The notes below the pieces were generated by a model. It was not told where the DNA came from, ran no database searches, and was given only the letters and a program-made list of their open reading frames with translations. A program made the translations under genes and the position numbers. 22,896 nt of DNA from a virus: IMG/VR virus record IMGVR_UViG_3300010318_000058, positions 1 through 22,896 of that record; one strand, 5' to 3'. Within the stretch, counting starts at the first letter, position 1; each line of letters opens with the position of its first letter. Positions 22,829 through 22,896 of the stretch are shown piece after piece.

Positions 22829-22896
22829 ATGGCTATTGATATTAGTAAAATGCGCAACAAATTGAATACCTTGAAAGGTAAAGGTGGACAACTAGC
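22829..22896 (+). CDS. 32: Probable single-stranded DNA-binding protein, gp32-like, N-terminal part
   Basis: Only 22 full codons are visible: MAIDISKMRNKLNTLKGK, then GGQL, before the window ends. The pattern 'MA.D.S..R.KL..L......' with a basic, Gly/Lys-rich continuation matches the N-terminus of many phage gp32-type proteins (B-domain, cooperative binding), which usually continue into a 'W.P..G...vRi.P' segment that is outside this window. The ribosome site GGAG-AAAAAACA-ATG and the strong promoter fit a highly expressed early gene. It probably opens the replication module. With so few residues the call is tentative. Confidence 0.55.
   Translation, partial: MAIDISKMRNKLNTLKGKGGQL

Noticed and set aside
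1-22896. tRNA genes, CRISPR arrays, insertion sequences, introns or inteins
   Set aside because: None seen by eye: no repeat-spacer pattern, no cloverleaf-like region in the gaps, no transposase, and all core genes look uninterrupted.

Overview
The window is a contiguous stretch of a tailed-phage genome: a T4-like contractile-tail myovirus, A+T rich (roughly one third G+C), with every convincing gene on the + strand. The order major capsid / neck / tail completion / sheath / tube / baseplate / tape measure identifies it. Sequence similarity to T4 itself looks low, several proteins are much larger than their T4 counterparts, and a family A rather than family B DNA polymerase is present. This suggests a distant ('far-T4') lineage, as often seen in aquatic viromes. 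Ribosome binding sites are mostly GGAG followed by an A-tract. The one strong promoter fits a bacterial sigma-70 consensus, which argues against a Bacteroidetes host; the host cannot be named further from sequence alone.

Layout. 1-1121: end of a fibre or virion-surface gene, a strong terminator, and a second fibre-type protein. 1187-4061: acidic coiled-coil scaffold (gp22-like) and major capsid protein (gp23-like), closed by a UUCG-tetraloop terminator. 4153-7285: a tiny membrane protein, two neck proteins (gp13/gp14-like), a 90-residue protein sharing a C-terminal module with the first fibre gene, and a tail-completion protein (gp15-like). 7366-11638: an oversized tail sheath (gp18-like) and two tandem tube-type proteins (gp19-like). 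11696-15491: a gp26-type baseplate/chaperone protein, a small overlapping ORF, a terminator, and the tape measure protein. The T7 run at the overlap could join the first two by frameshifting. 15495-20420: tube/baseplate junction protein, LysM (gp53-like) protein, large baseplate hub candidate, and an unknown structural protein. 20428-22723: three overlapping or closely spaced non-structural genes: a short family A DNA polymerase, a MazG-like pyrophosphohydrolase, and a protein resembling a degenerate tubulin/FtsZ. 22739-22896: a near-consensus sigma-70 promoter, a structured leader, and the first codons of a probable gp32-like ssDNA-binding protein, where the replication module begins.

Together the genes build a prohead around a scaffold, close it with a neck, and join it to a contractile tail whose length is set by the tape measure. 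The 3' end of the morphogenesis block passes into DNA replication and nucleotide functions. The most interesting signals are the possible G/GT-style frameshift fusion upstream of the tape measure, the tubulin-like protein, the exonuclease-less polymerase within the late block, and the module shared by the fibre gene and the 90-residue protein. No tRNA, rRNA, CRISPR array, insertion sequence or minus-strand gene was seen.
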